64,000 bases of DNA, from NCBI RefSeq assembly GCF_001544455.2, contig NZ_FCOC02000028.1, positions 1 to 64,000 of the forward strand, given 5' to 3'. The stretch is from Caballeronia sordidicola (GTDB lineage: Bacteria > Pseudomonadota > Gammaproteobacteria > Burkholderiales > Burkholderiaceae). Under the pieces are notes generated by a model. That model saw only the letters and a program-made list of their open reading frames with translations, had not been told where the DNA came from and did not search any database. This document shows, in pieces, positions 26,201 to 34,762 of this stretch. The position numbers and the translations under genes are program-made. Position 1 is the first letter of the stretch. The number at the start of each line of letters is the position of its first letter.

Positions 26201-27600
26201 AAGACGACGCGCTCGTTGAAATCGTGCGGGCGAGGTTGAGCGGTTTCGGGCCACTGCCCATGCCGGCGATCGCACGCGCTCTCGTGGTTCCGGCCTCGCC
26301 GGTGGCATTGGCGCTCACGCGGCTCGAAGCCGAAGGCTACGTCATGCGTGGGCGCTTCACGCCGGGCGCGGCAGAGGAAGAATGGTGCGAGCGGCATTTG
26401 CTGGCGCGTATTCATCGATACACGGTGCGCCGTTTGCGTCGCGAGATCGAGCCGGTCGCGCTGCAGGATTTCATGCGCTTCCAGTTTGACTGGCAGCACC
26501 TGAGCGCGGATTCCAAAGCCGATCCGCACGCCGACGGCCACGACGCGCTGATGTCGGTCATCGAGCAACTTGAAGGTTATGAAGCGCCCGCCGTCGCGTG
26601 GGAAGACGAAATCCTGCCCGCGCGCCTGGGCGAATATTCGATGTCCTGGCTCGACGACCTGAGCCGCGCCGGCAAGGTCGTCTGGAGCCGGCCCGGCGTG
26701 CGCTCACGAAGTTCGGGCGGCCCGGTGCGCACCACGCCGATTGTCCTGCTGCCGCGCCGCAACCTGCCCGCGTGGAACGCGCTGATGCAGCCGGTGCAGA
26801 CGGCCGAGCCTTCATCGCGGGCGCAACTGGTGTTCGACGCGCTGACCCGACACGGCGCAATGTTCTTCGATGAACTGCGCACCGACGTGCGCCTGCTCGA
26901 CACGGAACTCGAGACCGCGCTGGGCGAACTGGTATCGATGGGACTGGTGAACGCCGATAGTTTCGCCGGCCTGCGCGCGTTGATCGCGCCGGCTTCGCGG
27001 CGTAATGCGTTCGGTAGCCGCAGGCCGCGACGCGGCGGGCGGTTCATTGGCGGAATGGACGATGCAGGGCGCTGGGCGCTGCTGCGCCGCTCGGAAACAG
27101 CCGCGAGCGATGCGCTGGAACACGTCGCCACCACCTTGCTGCGCCGATACGGCGTGGTTTTCTGGCGTCTGCTCGAACGCGAAGCAGACTGGCTGCCGCC
27201 GTGGCGCGACCTGCTGCGCGTATATCACCGGCTCGAAGCGCGCGGCGAGATTCGCGGCGGGCGCTTTGTCGCCGGTTTGCCGGGCGAACAGTTTGCGTTG
27301 CCCGAAGCCGTGCCGCTCTTGCGCACCATGCGCAACCGTCCCGCCGATGGCAGCATGATCGCGATCAGCGCCGTCGACCCGCTGAATGTGGCGGGCACGT
27401 TATTGCCGGGAGAAAAGGTGCCCGCCATGCCGGGTAATCGCGTGCTTTTCCGCGATGGCGTGCCGGTCGGCGCGGTGATAGCGGGGAAAACACGCTTTCT
27501 CACCGAACTCGATCACGAATCGCAAGAGCGCGTGCGCTGGCATCTGGTGCGGCGCAGTTTCGACCGCATGCCGGCGTCGCCGGTTTTATCGGGGCGTTGA
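23251..27600 (+). CDS. lhr: Large helicase-related protein Lhr (superfamily 2)
   Basis: A 1449-residue ATP-dependent helicase of the bacterial full-length Lhr type. Motif I APTGSGKT is near residue 50, motif II DEIH near 175, motif III SATQ follows, and motif VI QRVGRSGH is near 375. The remaining two thirds match the Lhr winged-helix/beta-barrel core and long C-terminal domain. Lhr is a 3'-5' DNA and RNA:DNA translocase thought to act in DNA repair. It is divergent from the threonate operon and stands alone. Confidence 0.93.
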   Translation: MTAANTLSSGPLEGFHPAVANWFNRHFAAPTEAQARAWPLLKAGRSTLVAAPTGSGKTLTAFLAAIDQLVHESVESARPLPDETAVVYVSPLKALSNDIRVNLQEPLAGISAELERLGLPSVEIRAAVRTGDTTPKERNAVKKRPPHILVTTPESLYVLLSSDSGRSMLSTVRTVIVDEIHAVAGNKRGAHLSLSLERLDALCMESRQATPVRVGLSATQKPIELVAQFLTGNRPCAIVDVGHVRHRDLALELPPVPLEAIMSNDVRERVYDRLAELVAMHNTTLVFVNTRRMAERVARHLTERLGRDAVAAHHGSLAKEQRLDAEQRLKRGELQVLIATASLELGIDIGDVELVCQLGSPGSIGGFLQRVGRSGHQVGGTPKGRLFPESRDDLIECAALLDCVARGELDALHVPNAPLDVLAQQIAAEVASREWHEDALFALVRRAMPYAALERAQYDAVLRMLAEGYTGRTGVRGAYVHRDAVTRTLRGRRGGRLTAVTSGGAIPDNADFAVLLEPQGLQIGTVNEDFAVESLAGDVFQLGNASYKILRVEGGRVRVEDAHGQPPNIPFWLGEAPGRSDELSAAIARLHQQVDVWLGAFTVEETIAKLDENTGMGDPAARQIVEYLARARSALSVLPTQDTLVMERFFDASGGTQLVIHTPFGSRVNRAWGLALRKRFCRTFNFELQAAATEDAIVLSLTGSHSFPLDEVWRYLRSATAEHVLIQALLDAPLFGVRWRWNATNALALPRYAGGKRVAPQLQRMKSDDLLAAVFPDQVACIENVVGEREVPHHPLVDQTIDDCLHEAMDCDAWLALLRRIESGDIKLVTRDLPAPSPLAAEVLSARPYAFLDNAPIEERRTQAVLARRWSDPESADDLGALDADAIAGVREEAWPSARNADEMHEALSTLACVTDAEAQTNEGWLTWLGALADSGRATRMQVTPEEGLWVPVERLTCVRAIHPVAHMQPPLKPLPGFDETWTEDDALVEIVRARLSGFGPLPMPAIARALVVPASPVALALTRLEAEGYVMRGRFTPGAAEEEWCERHLLARIHRYTVRRLRREIEPVALQDFMRFQFDWQHLSADSKADPHADGHDALMSVIEQLEGYEAPAVAWEDEILPARLGEYSMSWLDDLSRAGKVVWSRPGVRSRSSGGPVRTTPIVLLPRRNLPAWNALMQPVQTAEPSSRAQLVFDALTRHGAMFFDELRTDVRLLDTELETALGELVSMGLVNADSFAGLRALIAPASRRNAFGSRRPRRGGRFIGGMDDAGRWALLRRSETAASDALEHVATTLLRRYGVVFWRLLEREADWLPPWRDLLRVYHRLEARGEIRGGRFVAGLPGEQFALPEAVPLLRTMRNRPADGSMIAISAVDPLNVAGTLLPGEKVPAMPGNRVLFRDGVPVGAVIAGKTRFLTELDHESQERVRWHLVRRSFDRMPASPVLSGR

Positions 27601-27783
27601 CTGGATTGCATTCCGGCGCCATTAACGGTTCGTTCCGCGATTTAAACGCGTGCTAAAGTTTTATCGCTGAAAGCCGTTAATCCCTATATGCATAGTTGCG
27701 TAACGATAATGAATAAACGGGAAGATCCGGTAATCGGTTAAATCAGCGCGGTTTATCGCAGTTATAAAAGGCGAAGTAAAGCG

Positions 27784-28842
27784 ATGCCACTGGTCCTGAA
27801 ATTCGACAGCGCCGAGTTCGCGGAAAAGGACGCCGAGGAAATCTGGCGCGAAGGGCTCGACGCAATGTTCGAGATCCAGCGCCCAACCAATCCTCCCGCG
27901 CCGTTCCGGGCGAGCCAGGAAAGCTGGGCGCTCGGCGGCATGCTGCTCACTTCGCACATTACCCACGGCGAAGCCGTGTATCAGCGCACGAAGCGCAAGA
28001 TCGCGACTTCCGGCGTGGACCATTACCTCGTGCATTGCCTGCTCGACGGAAGAATGGTGTCCACATTCGGACGCGACACGCACGAGGTCTCGCTCGGCTC
28101 CGTGGTCGTGCGCGATCTGGCGGTCGAAAATATCGGCGTGACGCGCGACGCGCCCATGCTGACCCTCATGATTCCGCGTCAGGCGATCGACCGGCGCACG
28201 GGCGGACTGCTGCAAATGCACGGTTTGTCCTGGGAAGCGACGGACCCGATCGGACGGCTGGTCGCCTCGCACATGCGCAGTCTCGCGAATGTCGCGACGT
28301 CCATGGACGACGAGGAATCGAGCGTGGCCGGCGAAGCCACGCTCGACTTCCTGGCTGCGTGCGTGCTGCGCCGCGCCGAGCGCCGTGAAGAATCCGGCGA
28401 TCCGCGCCTTACGCCCGTGATCCGGGCGCAGGCGCGCAGCTATATAGAAGGCAATCTCGCCGATCCCGGCCTGGGTCCCGCGCGATTGCGCGAAGCGCTG
28501 AAGGTCTCGCGCACGGCGTTGTACGCGCTGTTCGAGCCGATGGGCGGCGTGGCGGAATATATTCGCGCACGCCGGCTCGACGAAGCCATGCGCCGGCTCG
28601 AATCTCCAGCGCACAGCCGCGATTTGATTGGCGCGATTGCATGCGCGGCCGGCTTCATGAGCGAATCGACGTTCAATCGCGCATTCAAGGAGCGCTTCGG
28701 GTGCACGCCGACGGACGCCCGCGCGCGGCGTGTTGCCAACGGCGTGACCAGCTTGCGCACAGCGGCGAACGCGGGATCGATGCGCAATGCGCGCAGCATC
28801 GGTGCGGAAACCGCGGCGCGCGTGCGCGCGCTGCACGCCTGA
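27784..28842 (+). CDS. AraC-family transcriptional regulator
   Basis: A 352-residue regulator. Residues about 45-220 form a cupin-like AraC_binding_2-type sensor region (YLVHCLLDGRMVSTFG...LGSVVVRDL). Residues about 225-320 hold the two-helix AraC DNA-binding domain (VSRTALYALFEPMGGVAEYIRARRL and AGFMSESTFNRAFKERFGCTP). About 30 residues follow the domain. Neighbours give no clear target: lhr is upstream and a terminator lies downstream. Confidence 0.9.
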   Translation: MPLVLKFDSAEFAEKDAEEIWREGLDAMFEIQRPTNPPAPFRASQESWALGGMLLTSHITHGEAVYQRTKRKIATSGVDHYLVHCLLDGRMVSTFGRDTHEVSLGSVVVRDLAVENIGVTRDAPMLTLMIPRQAIDRRTGGLLQMHGLSWEATDPIGRLVASHMRSLANVATSMDDEESSVAGEATLDFLAACVLRRAERREESGDPRLTPVIRAQARSYIEGNLADPGLGPARLREALKVSRTALYALFEPMGGVAEYIRARRLDEAMRRLESPAHSRDLIGAIACAAGFMSESTFNRAFKERFGCTPTDARARRVANGVTSLRTAANAGSMRNARSIGAETAARVRALHA

Positions 28843-29169
28843 CAGGGCTTGAGCGCTTGAGCGGGGATTGGAAAACGCAGGAAGAACGCGAACGAAATGG
28901 GTGGAAAAAGCGGACGCAATGGGTGTGCGGTGCCACGCACTGCGCGCATCATTGCGGAAACTGGCGGGGCCGTGTGTGAGAGAGAGGGGCGCTGCGGTAA
29001 CGGGGGTTTCCGCAGCGTTTTCCTGACGGTTTATGAGTACATGCAAGCGTATGCAGATGTACGCCAAGCGAAGCATCGCGCCTTCCGCAGTCCGGGCAAA
29101 ACCATTATTCGCGCCAGCCGGCCGTGGAAGTGAAGTCAAAACAAAGAGAAGAAGACTCCGGGGAAATTC
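28843..29169. other. Intergenic region, no gene seen
   Basis: About 327 bases between the AraC gene and the next membrane protein. It contains a terminator hairpin at 28990-29021 and, after it, the presumed promoter of the downstream gene. No reading frame here has a credible start and protein character. Confidence 0.7.
28990..29021 (+). terminator. Rho-independent terminator downstream of the AraC gene
   Basis: An 8-base perfect stem CGCTGCGG (28990-28997) with CCGCAGCG (29010-29017) and a 12-base loop is followed by TTTT. It lies about 150 bases past the AraC stop codon. Confidence 0.75.
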
Positions 29170-30024
29170 ATGTGGTTGTTTGCCTTTTTTCAGGCTGACA
29201 CCGTCTTTGGACGGTTCATCAAGATCAGCACATTCGCCGTGGCCCTTGCCATGCTTTTTGTCGGGCTCGTTCTTGCGCCGCAGACCGATGTTGCAGTCGC
29301 GGTATCGTTGCTCGTGCTCGCGGCGCTGTGGGTGCATGGCTACATGGACGACCGGCGCGAGTCGCAGGTTTCGTCGCCATGCGTGGCTGAAATCCGCGAC
29401 GACGAGCGCCGTATCCGCGTGCTTGGCGGCGGTATCGACCTGAATTTGCGGCTGTCGTCGCGCACGCTGAATGTGAGCCGGGTATCGAAGGAATTCATTT
29501 CCAGCGATGCCCCCGGCGAGTTTCAGCGCTTGCGCTCCGGCAGCTTCGACTGGCCGGTCCGAGTCGTCGCGAGAGAAAAAGCCGCGCCAAAGCACACTGG
29601 GTCCGGCGCGGCGCAGTTCAAGGCAACGACTGACGAGATGATGCGCTGGAGCGATTTCGCACCGGCGTTGCCGGTTGCATCCACGGCAAGCGGCCACGTC
29701 GCCGCCGGGCACGAGATCGCGGTCTACTGGACCCATCCCGGCCACGGCGAGCGGTTGCTGTTCACGGTGTCCGGTGCGGCAGCCCAATATGAAGCCATGG
29801 AACGTGCGTTTGTCACGTTCTCCGCGTGGATCGACGAGGAAGAGGAGGCGCGGCTCGCTATCGAACGGCGCCAGGAAGTCGAGCAATGGCAGCGCGAATG
29901 GGAAGCAAGCCGGCTGGCCGACGAGGCGGAGCAAGGGCGGCGCCGTGCCGGAGCCGGCCCGGATGAAACGCCCGTGTCCATACTTGCACAAGCCGTGCAA
30001 CCGCTCGCGTCGCGCCGCTGGTAG
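29170..30024 (+). CDS. Hypothetical protein with two N-terminal membrane helices
   Basis: A 284-residue protein I do not recognise. Two hydrophobic helices (about 18-37 and 41-56) are followed by a soluble region with two beta-rich segments, then a highly charged helix (about 218-260, EEEEARLAIERRQEVEQWQ) that may form a coiled coil. GGGGAAATTC precedes the ATG. The layout, short helical hairpin plus cytoplasmic domain, could be a scaffold or sensor, but no motif supports an enzymatic role. It stands as a single gene between a terminator and the beta-glucoside operon. Confidence 0.7.
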   Translation: MWLFAFFQADTVFGRFIKISTFAVALAMLFVGLVLAPQTDVAVAVSLLVLAALWVHGYMDDRRESQVSSPCVAEIRDDERRIRVLGGGIDLNLRLSSRTLNVSRVSKEFISSDAPGEFQRLRSGSFDWPVRVVAREKAAPKHTGSGAAQFKATTDEMMRWSDFAPALPVASTASGHVAAGHEIAVYWTHPGHGERLLFTVSGAAAQYEAMERAFVTFSAWIDEEEEARLAIERRQEVEQWQREWEASRLADEAEQGRRRAGAGPDETPVSILAQAVQPLASRRW

Positions 30025-30159
30025 AGGCTCACGTCGGGTCGCGAAACACGGTATAGGGCGGAAGTTACCGGACGCGTCTTGCACGTCGAGAGCGGTTGCT
30101 TTTTCGTGGCCATCGCGCTTCAACAACTTCATCTGTTCCTGCATCCATACAAACCCGGA

Positions 30160-30217
30160 TTGTCCCTGTTTAATCGGCGCTGCTATCGTTCGCAAGCGCT
30201 TGTGGAAGCGCTTCCAC
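30160..30217 (+). promoter_or_regulatory. Promoter and LacI-type operators of the beta-glucoside operon
   Basis: A putative promoter (TTGTCC at 30160-30165, TATCGT at 30184-30189, 18-base spacing) is followed by two abutting palindromes with the same AAGCGCTT core. CAAGCGCTTG spans 30193-30202 and the 16-base perfect palindrome GTGGAAGCGCTTCCAC spans 30202-30217. Their centres are 12 bases apart. The second closely resembles the CelR site TGGGAGCGCTCCCA known for cellobiose-responsive LacI regulators. AGGAG of the bgl gene follows at 30231. Confidence 0.7.
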
Positions 30218-30240
30218 TCCACCGATCTACAGGAGTTTCC

Positions 30241-31620
30241 GTGGCACTCGACGCAGCCGTTGTTTCCAGCGATCCGTTTTCCCCGCCCGCCGACTCCACC
30301 CTTTGGCGACGAGATTTCCTCCTGGGCGCCGCAACCGCTTCGTATCAGATCGAAGGGGCTGTGAATGAAGACGGCCGCCTCCCGTCGATCTGGGACACGT
30401 TTTCAGCCACGCCCGGCAAAGTGCTCGCGGGCGATACCGGCGCACTCGCCTGCGATCACTATCATCGCTGGGAATCGGACTTTGATCTGCTTTCGGCGCT
30501 GAACGTGGACGGTTATCGTCTTTCGATTGCATGGCCGCGCGTGATGGATGAAGCGGGCCGGCCGAACCGCAAGGGCATCGACTTTTACAAGCGGCTGGTC
30601 GCGCGACTGAGGGAGAAGGGCCTCAAGGTCTTTGTCACGCTGTATCACTGGGACCTGCCGCAGTATCTGGAAGACCGTGGCGGCTGGTTGAATCGCGATA
30701 TTGTTTATCGCTTCGCGCAATACGCTGACTTGATGAGCCGCGAACTCGAAGGCCAGGTCGACGCGTGGGCCACGCTCAACGAACCATGGTGCTCGGCGTT
30801 CCTTGGCTATGGCAACGGCCATCACGCGCCCGGTCTCACGAACGGCCGGTATGCCACGCAAGCAATGCATCATCTGTTACTCGCGCACGGCCGTGCGGTC
30901 GAGGTGTTGCGCGCGAACGATCCCGGGTCGCTGAAGGGCATTGTCGCGAACGTGGGGAAAGGTTCGGCCAACACCGGCAGCGCCGCCGATGCCCACGCCG
31001 CGCATCTGTTCGAGGTCCAGCACAACGCATGGGTGCTCGATCCGCTGCTGAAGAAATCCTATCCGCAGGATCTTTTCGAATTGTGGCCGGGCACGGAGCC
31101 GCTTGTGCTCGAAGGCGACATGGAAACCATCGGCACGCCGCTGGATTTTCTCGGCATCAACTACTACTTTCGCACCAACGTCAAAAGCGATGGCGCGCAC
31201 GGGTTCACCGAAGTGCCGCTGCAAGGCGTCGAGCGCACGCAAATGGGCTGGGAGGTGTATCCCGACGGACTGCGCGACCTGCTGATCGGATTCAACGAGA
31301 GCTATCCGTCACTGCCGCCAATCTACATCACGGAGAACGGCATGGCGTCGGACGACAAGGTGATCGATGGCCGCGTCAACGACGAACAGCGCATCTCGTT
31401 TCTCAAGCGCCATCTTGCCGCCGTCGACAGCGCGATCAAGGCGGGCGTGGACGTACGCGGCTATTTCATCTGGTCGCTGATGGACAACTTCGAATGGGCC
31501 TACGGATACGAGCGCCGTTTCGGCGTGATTCATGTGGACTACGAAACGCAGGAACGCACGTTCAAGCGCAGCGCCGAACTGATCGCGAAGTTCCTGGAGG
31601 AGCGCAACGCACGCGCGTAA
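30241..31620 (+). CDS. bgl: GH1 beta-glucosidase
   Basis: A 459-residue cytoplasmic glycoside hydrolase family 1 enzyme. Acid/base Glu181 lies in TLNEP and nucleophile Glu365 in ITENG. The aglycone/glycone pocket motifs ATASYQIEGA near the N-terminus and FIWSLMDNFEWAYGY near the C-terminus are intact. It would hydrolyse cellobiose or other beta-glucosides to glucose. The start is GTG 30241 with AGGAG 5 bases upstream; a longer reading from 30079 would run through the operator and is rejected. First gene of an operon with a sugar ABC transporter and LacI regulator. Confidence 0.93.
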   Translation: MALDAAVVSSDPFSPPADSTLWRRDFLLGAATASYQIEGAVNEDGRLPSIWDTFSATPGKVLAGDTGALACDHYHRWESDFDLLSALNVDGYRLSIAWPRVMDEAGRPNRKGIDFYKRLVARLREKGLKVFVTLYHWDLPQYLEDRGGWLNRDIVYRFAQYADLMSRELEGQVDAWATLNEPWCSAFLGYGNGHHAPGLTNGRYATQAMHHLLLAHGRAVEVLRANDPGSLKGIVANVGKGSANTGSAADAHAAHLFEVQHNAWVLDPLLKKSYPQDLFELWPGTEPLVLEGDMETIGTPLDFLGINYYFRTNVKSDGAHGFTEVPLQGVERTQMGWEVYPDGLRDLLIGFNESYPSLPPIYITENGMASDDKVIDGRVNDEQRISFLKRHLAAVDSAIKAGVDVRGYFIWSLMDNFEWAYGYERRFGVIHVDYETQERTFKRSAELIAKFLEERNARA

Positions 31621-31688
31621 CGACATAACCGAAGCATCAATGCCGATTCCGTTGGACCACATGGGCGAGACAGCCCGGAGGAGACTCA

Positions 31689-32924
31689 ATGAACCGCATG
31701 AAGAAACTGGTTGTCAGCGTCATTGCCGCCGTCGCGGCCAGCAGCGCGGCGCACGCCGATCCGCTCAAAGCCACCGTGATCCACTGGTGGACCTCGGGCG
31801 GTGAGTCCGCCGCCATCAAGCAGTTCGCCGACGCCTACAACAAGGCCGGCGGCCTGTGGGTCGACAACGCCGTCGCCGGCGCGGACCAGGCGCGCTCCAC
31901 GGCGCTCAACCGCATCATGGGCGGCGATCCGCCGACCGCCGCGCAGTTCAATACGTCCAAGCAGTTCCACGACATCATCGACCAGGGGCTGCTCAACAAC
32001 GTCGACGATGTCGCCGCCAAGGAGAACTGGGACAAGACCTTCCCGCCATCGATCATCGAGAGCATCAAGTCCAACGGCCATTTTTATGCCGCGCCCGTCG
32101 ATATCCACATGCCGGCGTGGTACTTCTATTCGAAGCCGGCGTTCCAGAAAGCCGGCATCGCGAAAGAGCCCGCCACGTACGATGAATTCATCGCGGATCT
32201 CGACAAGCTGAAAGCGGCTGGCGTGATTCCGCTCGCGCTCGGCGGTCAGGCATGGCAGGAGAAGATCACGTTCGATGCGGTTTTCGCCGATGTCGGCGGC
32301 CCGGACCTGTATTTGAAGGTGTATCGCGATCGCGATGTGAACGCGGTCAAGTCCGACGCCTTCAAGAAAGTGCTGACGCAGTTCAAGCGTCTGCATAACT
32401 ATGTTGATCCGGGTTCGCCGGGACGCAACTGGAACGACGCAACGGCGCTCGTGATCTCCGGCAAGGCCGGCGTGCAGATCATGGGCGACTGGGCGAAGGG
32501 CGAGTTCGTCGCGGCGAAGCAATCGGCGGGCAAGGACTTCGGCTGCTTCCCGGGCTTTGGTCCGCATTCGCCCTATCTGGTTGCAGGCGATGCATTCGTG
32601 TTCCCCAAGACCGACGACGCCAATGCAATCAAGGCGCAGAAACTGCTGGCGACCGTGATGACTTCGCCGGCCGCGCAGGTTGCGTTCAGCGCGAAGAAGG
32701 GCTCCATTCCGATTCGTTCGGACATCGACGATTCGAGTCTCGACATGTGCGCGAAGATGGGCATTGCGATCATGAAGGACAAGTCGCGGCAATTGCCGAA
32801 TCCGGAAATGCTGACGCCGCCGGATATCAACGGCGCGTTGCAGGATGTCATTACCAACTTCTGGAACAAGAACCAGTCGGTCGAGGATGCACAAAAGGCC
32901 TTCGCCAGCGGACTGAAAAGCTGA
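31689..32924 (+). CDS. Sugar ABC transporter, periplasmic substrate-binding protein
   Basis: A 411-residue extracellular solute-binding protein (family 1) with a signal peptide ending near AHA (about residue 23). Features such as HWWTSGGESAAIKQF and GFGPHSPYLVAGDAFVFPK match glucose/mannose-type binding proteins (GtsA-like). GGAGGAGAC precedes the ATG. It sits directly after the beta-glucosidase, suggesting uptake of cellobiose, another beta-glucoside or glucose. The next gene starts on its stop codon. Confidence 0.92.
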   Translation: MNRMKKLVVSVIAAVAASSAAHADPLKATVIHWWTSGGESAAIKQFADAYNKAGGLWVDNAVAGADQARSTALNRIMGGDPPTAAQFNTSKQFHDIIDQGLLNNVDDVAAKENWDKTFPPSIIESIKSNGHFYAAPVDIHMPAWYFYSKPAFQKAGIAKEPATYDEFIADLDKLKAAGVIPLALGGQAWQEKITFDAVFADVGGPDLYLKVYRDRDVNAVKSDAFKKVLTQFKRLHNYVDPGSPGRNWNDATALVISGKAGVQIMGDWAKGEFVAAKQSAGKDFGCFPGFGPHSPYLVAGDAFVFPKTDDANAIKAQKLLATVMTSPAAQVAFSAKKGSIPIRSDIDDSSLDMCAKMGIAIMKDKSRQLPNPEMLTPPDINGALQDVITNFWNKNQSVEDAQKAFASGLKS

Positions 32925-33868
32925 TGGCCGTGACGCCTGGCGACCAAACGCTGCGCCCGGCCGCGAGGCGCGCTACAAGGAAACCGCTCAGGAAGCGGTT
33001 TCCCTTGGCCGCGTACGTTGCGCTCGTGCCGCTTGCGTTGACCGTCGTGTTCGCATATCTGGGCACCATGTTGTGGAGCTTGCGCACGTCGTTCACCAAC
33101 TCGCGCACGTTCGCATCAACAAGCTTCGCGGGTGTCTCGCAGTATGTGCGGCTCTTCAATAACGACCGGTGGATGCTCTCGCTGCAGAACATCGTGATCT
33201 ATGGCGTGTTGTTTATCGTCGTGTGCCTAGCGATTGGATTGCTGCTGGCGGTGTTCATTGATCAGAAGGTGGTGGGCGAGGGCGCGTTGCGGACGGTGTT
33301 TTTGTATCCGTATGCCATGTCGTTCGTGGCAACCGGTCTTGTCTGGCAGTGGATCCTGAATCCGCAACTCGGGATTCAGGAAGTGCTGCACCGGATCGGT
33401 TTTACGCATGCGCGCTTCGACTGGATTGTCGATCAGGACAAGGTGGTCTATACGCTCGTGATCGCAACCGTCTGGCAAGCCTCGGGACTCGTGATGGCGT
33501 TGCTGCTCGCGGGCTTGCGCGGCATTGACGAAGAGATCTGGAAGGCGGCGCGCATCGACGGCATTCCGCGTTGGCGCGTTTATGTGAGCATTGTCATTCC
33601 CATGCTGGGTGCATCGATTTCGACCGCGTTCATCCTGCTCTTCGTGATGGTCATCAAGCTCTATGATGCGGTCGTCGCAATGACGCAGGGCGGGCCCGGC
33701 ACCGCGAGCGAAGTGCCCGCGAAATTCATCATGGACTATCTGTTCGGACGCGCGAATCTCGGACTGGCGTCGGCCGCGTCGATAGTCTTGCTCGTCACCG
33801 TGCTCGCGATCCTTGCGCCCGTGTTCTATGTCCGCAGCCGCGCGCTGCGCTCGAGGGATGCACGATGA
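32924..33868 (+). CDS. Sugar ABC transporter permease 1
   Basis: A 314-residue inner-membrane permease with six predicted helices and the EAA loop segment EEIWKAARIDGIPRWRVYVSIVIPML. The ATG at 32924 overlaps the binding-protein stop (TGATG); a longer frame from 32747 lies inside that gene. It matches the GtsB/MalF-like partner in sugar importers of the CUT1 class. The N-terminus is Arg/Pro rich before the first helix. Confidence 0.92.
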   Translation: MAVTPGDQTLRPAARRATRKPLRKRFPLAAYVALVPLALTVVFAYLGTMLWSLRTSFTNSRTFASTSFAGVSQYVRLFNNDRWMLSLQNIVIYGVLFIVVCLAIGLLLAVFIDQKVVGEGALRTVFLYPYAMSFVATGLVWQWILNPQLGIQEVLHRIGFTHARFDWIVDQDKVVYTLVIATVWQASGLVMALLLAGLRGIDEEIWKAARIDGIPRWRVYVSIVIPMLGASISTAFILLFVMVIKLYDAVVAMTQGGPGTASEVPAKFIMDYLFGRANLGLASAASIVLLVTVLAILAPVFYVRSRALRSRDAR

Positions 33869-34749
33869 ATACGCTACGCCAGCCCCTGCGGCGCAAGCCG
33901 CGCTTCACGCCGGCGCGCCTCGGCGTGTATGCGTTCCTGTTGACGTCGGCACTGTTTTTCCTGCTGCCGCTGTATGTGATGCTCGTGACCTCGGTCAAGC
34001 CGATGACCGAGATCCGCCTCGGCAACATTCTCGCGTTCCCTGTGCATTTCACGCTCGATGCGTGGCGCGACGCATGGCAGTCCGCGTGCACGGGACTCGA
34101 TTGCAAGGGCATCCAGGTCGGATTCTGGAACTCGGTACGCATCGTGGTGCCGAGCACGATCCTGTCCATTCTCGTGGGCGCGGTGAATGGTTACGCGCTT
34201 TCGTTCTGGAAACCGCGTGGCGCGGGCACCCTGTTCGCGATCCTCTTGATGGGCGCGTTCATTCCAGTGCAGGTCATGGTGTATCCGCTGGTCCGCGTGC
34301 TGGCGACGGTGCATCTGTTCAGCTCGTTGCCCGGTATCGTGCTGATCCACACGATCTTCGGCATGCCCGTCATGACGCTCCTGTTTCGCAATTACTACGC
34401 GGCGCTGCCTCACGAACTGTTCCAGGCGGCGCGCGTGGACGGCGGCGGCTTCTGGCGCATCTTCCTGCAACTGATGGTGCCTATGTCCACGCCGATCATC
34501 GTGGTCGCCGTCATCATGCAGGTCACGGGCATCTGGAACGACTTCATCCTGGGCCTGGTCTTCGCGGGTACGAAGAACCTGCCCATGACCGTGCAGCTCA
34601 ACAACATCATCAATACGACAACGGGCGAGCGTCTCTACAACGTCAATATGGCAGCGACCATTCTCACCTCCATGGTGCCGCTCGCCATCTACTTCGTGTC
34701 GGGGCGCTGGTTCGTGCGCGGCATTGCTTCCGGCGCGGTCAAAGGTTAG
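33865..34749 (+). CDS. Sugar ABC transporter permease 2
   Basis: A 294-residue CUT1-class permease (GtsC/MalG-like) with six helices and the EAA motif HELFQAARVDGGGFWRIFLQLMVPM. The ATG overlaps the stop of permease 1 by 4 bases. It forms the second half of the translocation pore for the presumed beta-glucoside or glucose importer. Confidence 0.92.
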   Translation: MNTLRQPLRRKPRFTPARLGVYAFLLTSALFFLLPLYVMLVTSVKPMTEIRLGNILAFPVHFTLDAWRDAWQSACTGLDCKGIQVGFWNSVRIVVPSTILSILVGAVNGYALSFWKPRGAGTLFAILLMGAFIPVQVMVYPLVRVLATVHLFSSLPGIVLIHTIFGMPVMTLLFRNYYAALPHELFQAARVDGGGFWRIFLQLMVPMSTPIIVVAVIMQVTGIWNDFILGLVFAGTKNLPMTVQLNNIINTTTGERLYNVNMAATILTSMVPLAIYFVSGRWFVRGIASGAVKG

Positions 34750-34762
34750 TCCAGGGCGGCTC

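Noticed and set aside
27661..30222. An 853-codon minus-strand open frame
   Set aside because: It crosses the AraC gene, a terminator and the membrane-protein gene on the opposite strand; its translation has no recognisable domain.
31686..32894. A 402-codon minus-strand open frame opposite the sugar-binding protein
   Set aside because: The plus strand encodes a clear binding protein with a signal peptide; the antisense translation is a shadow.
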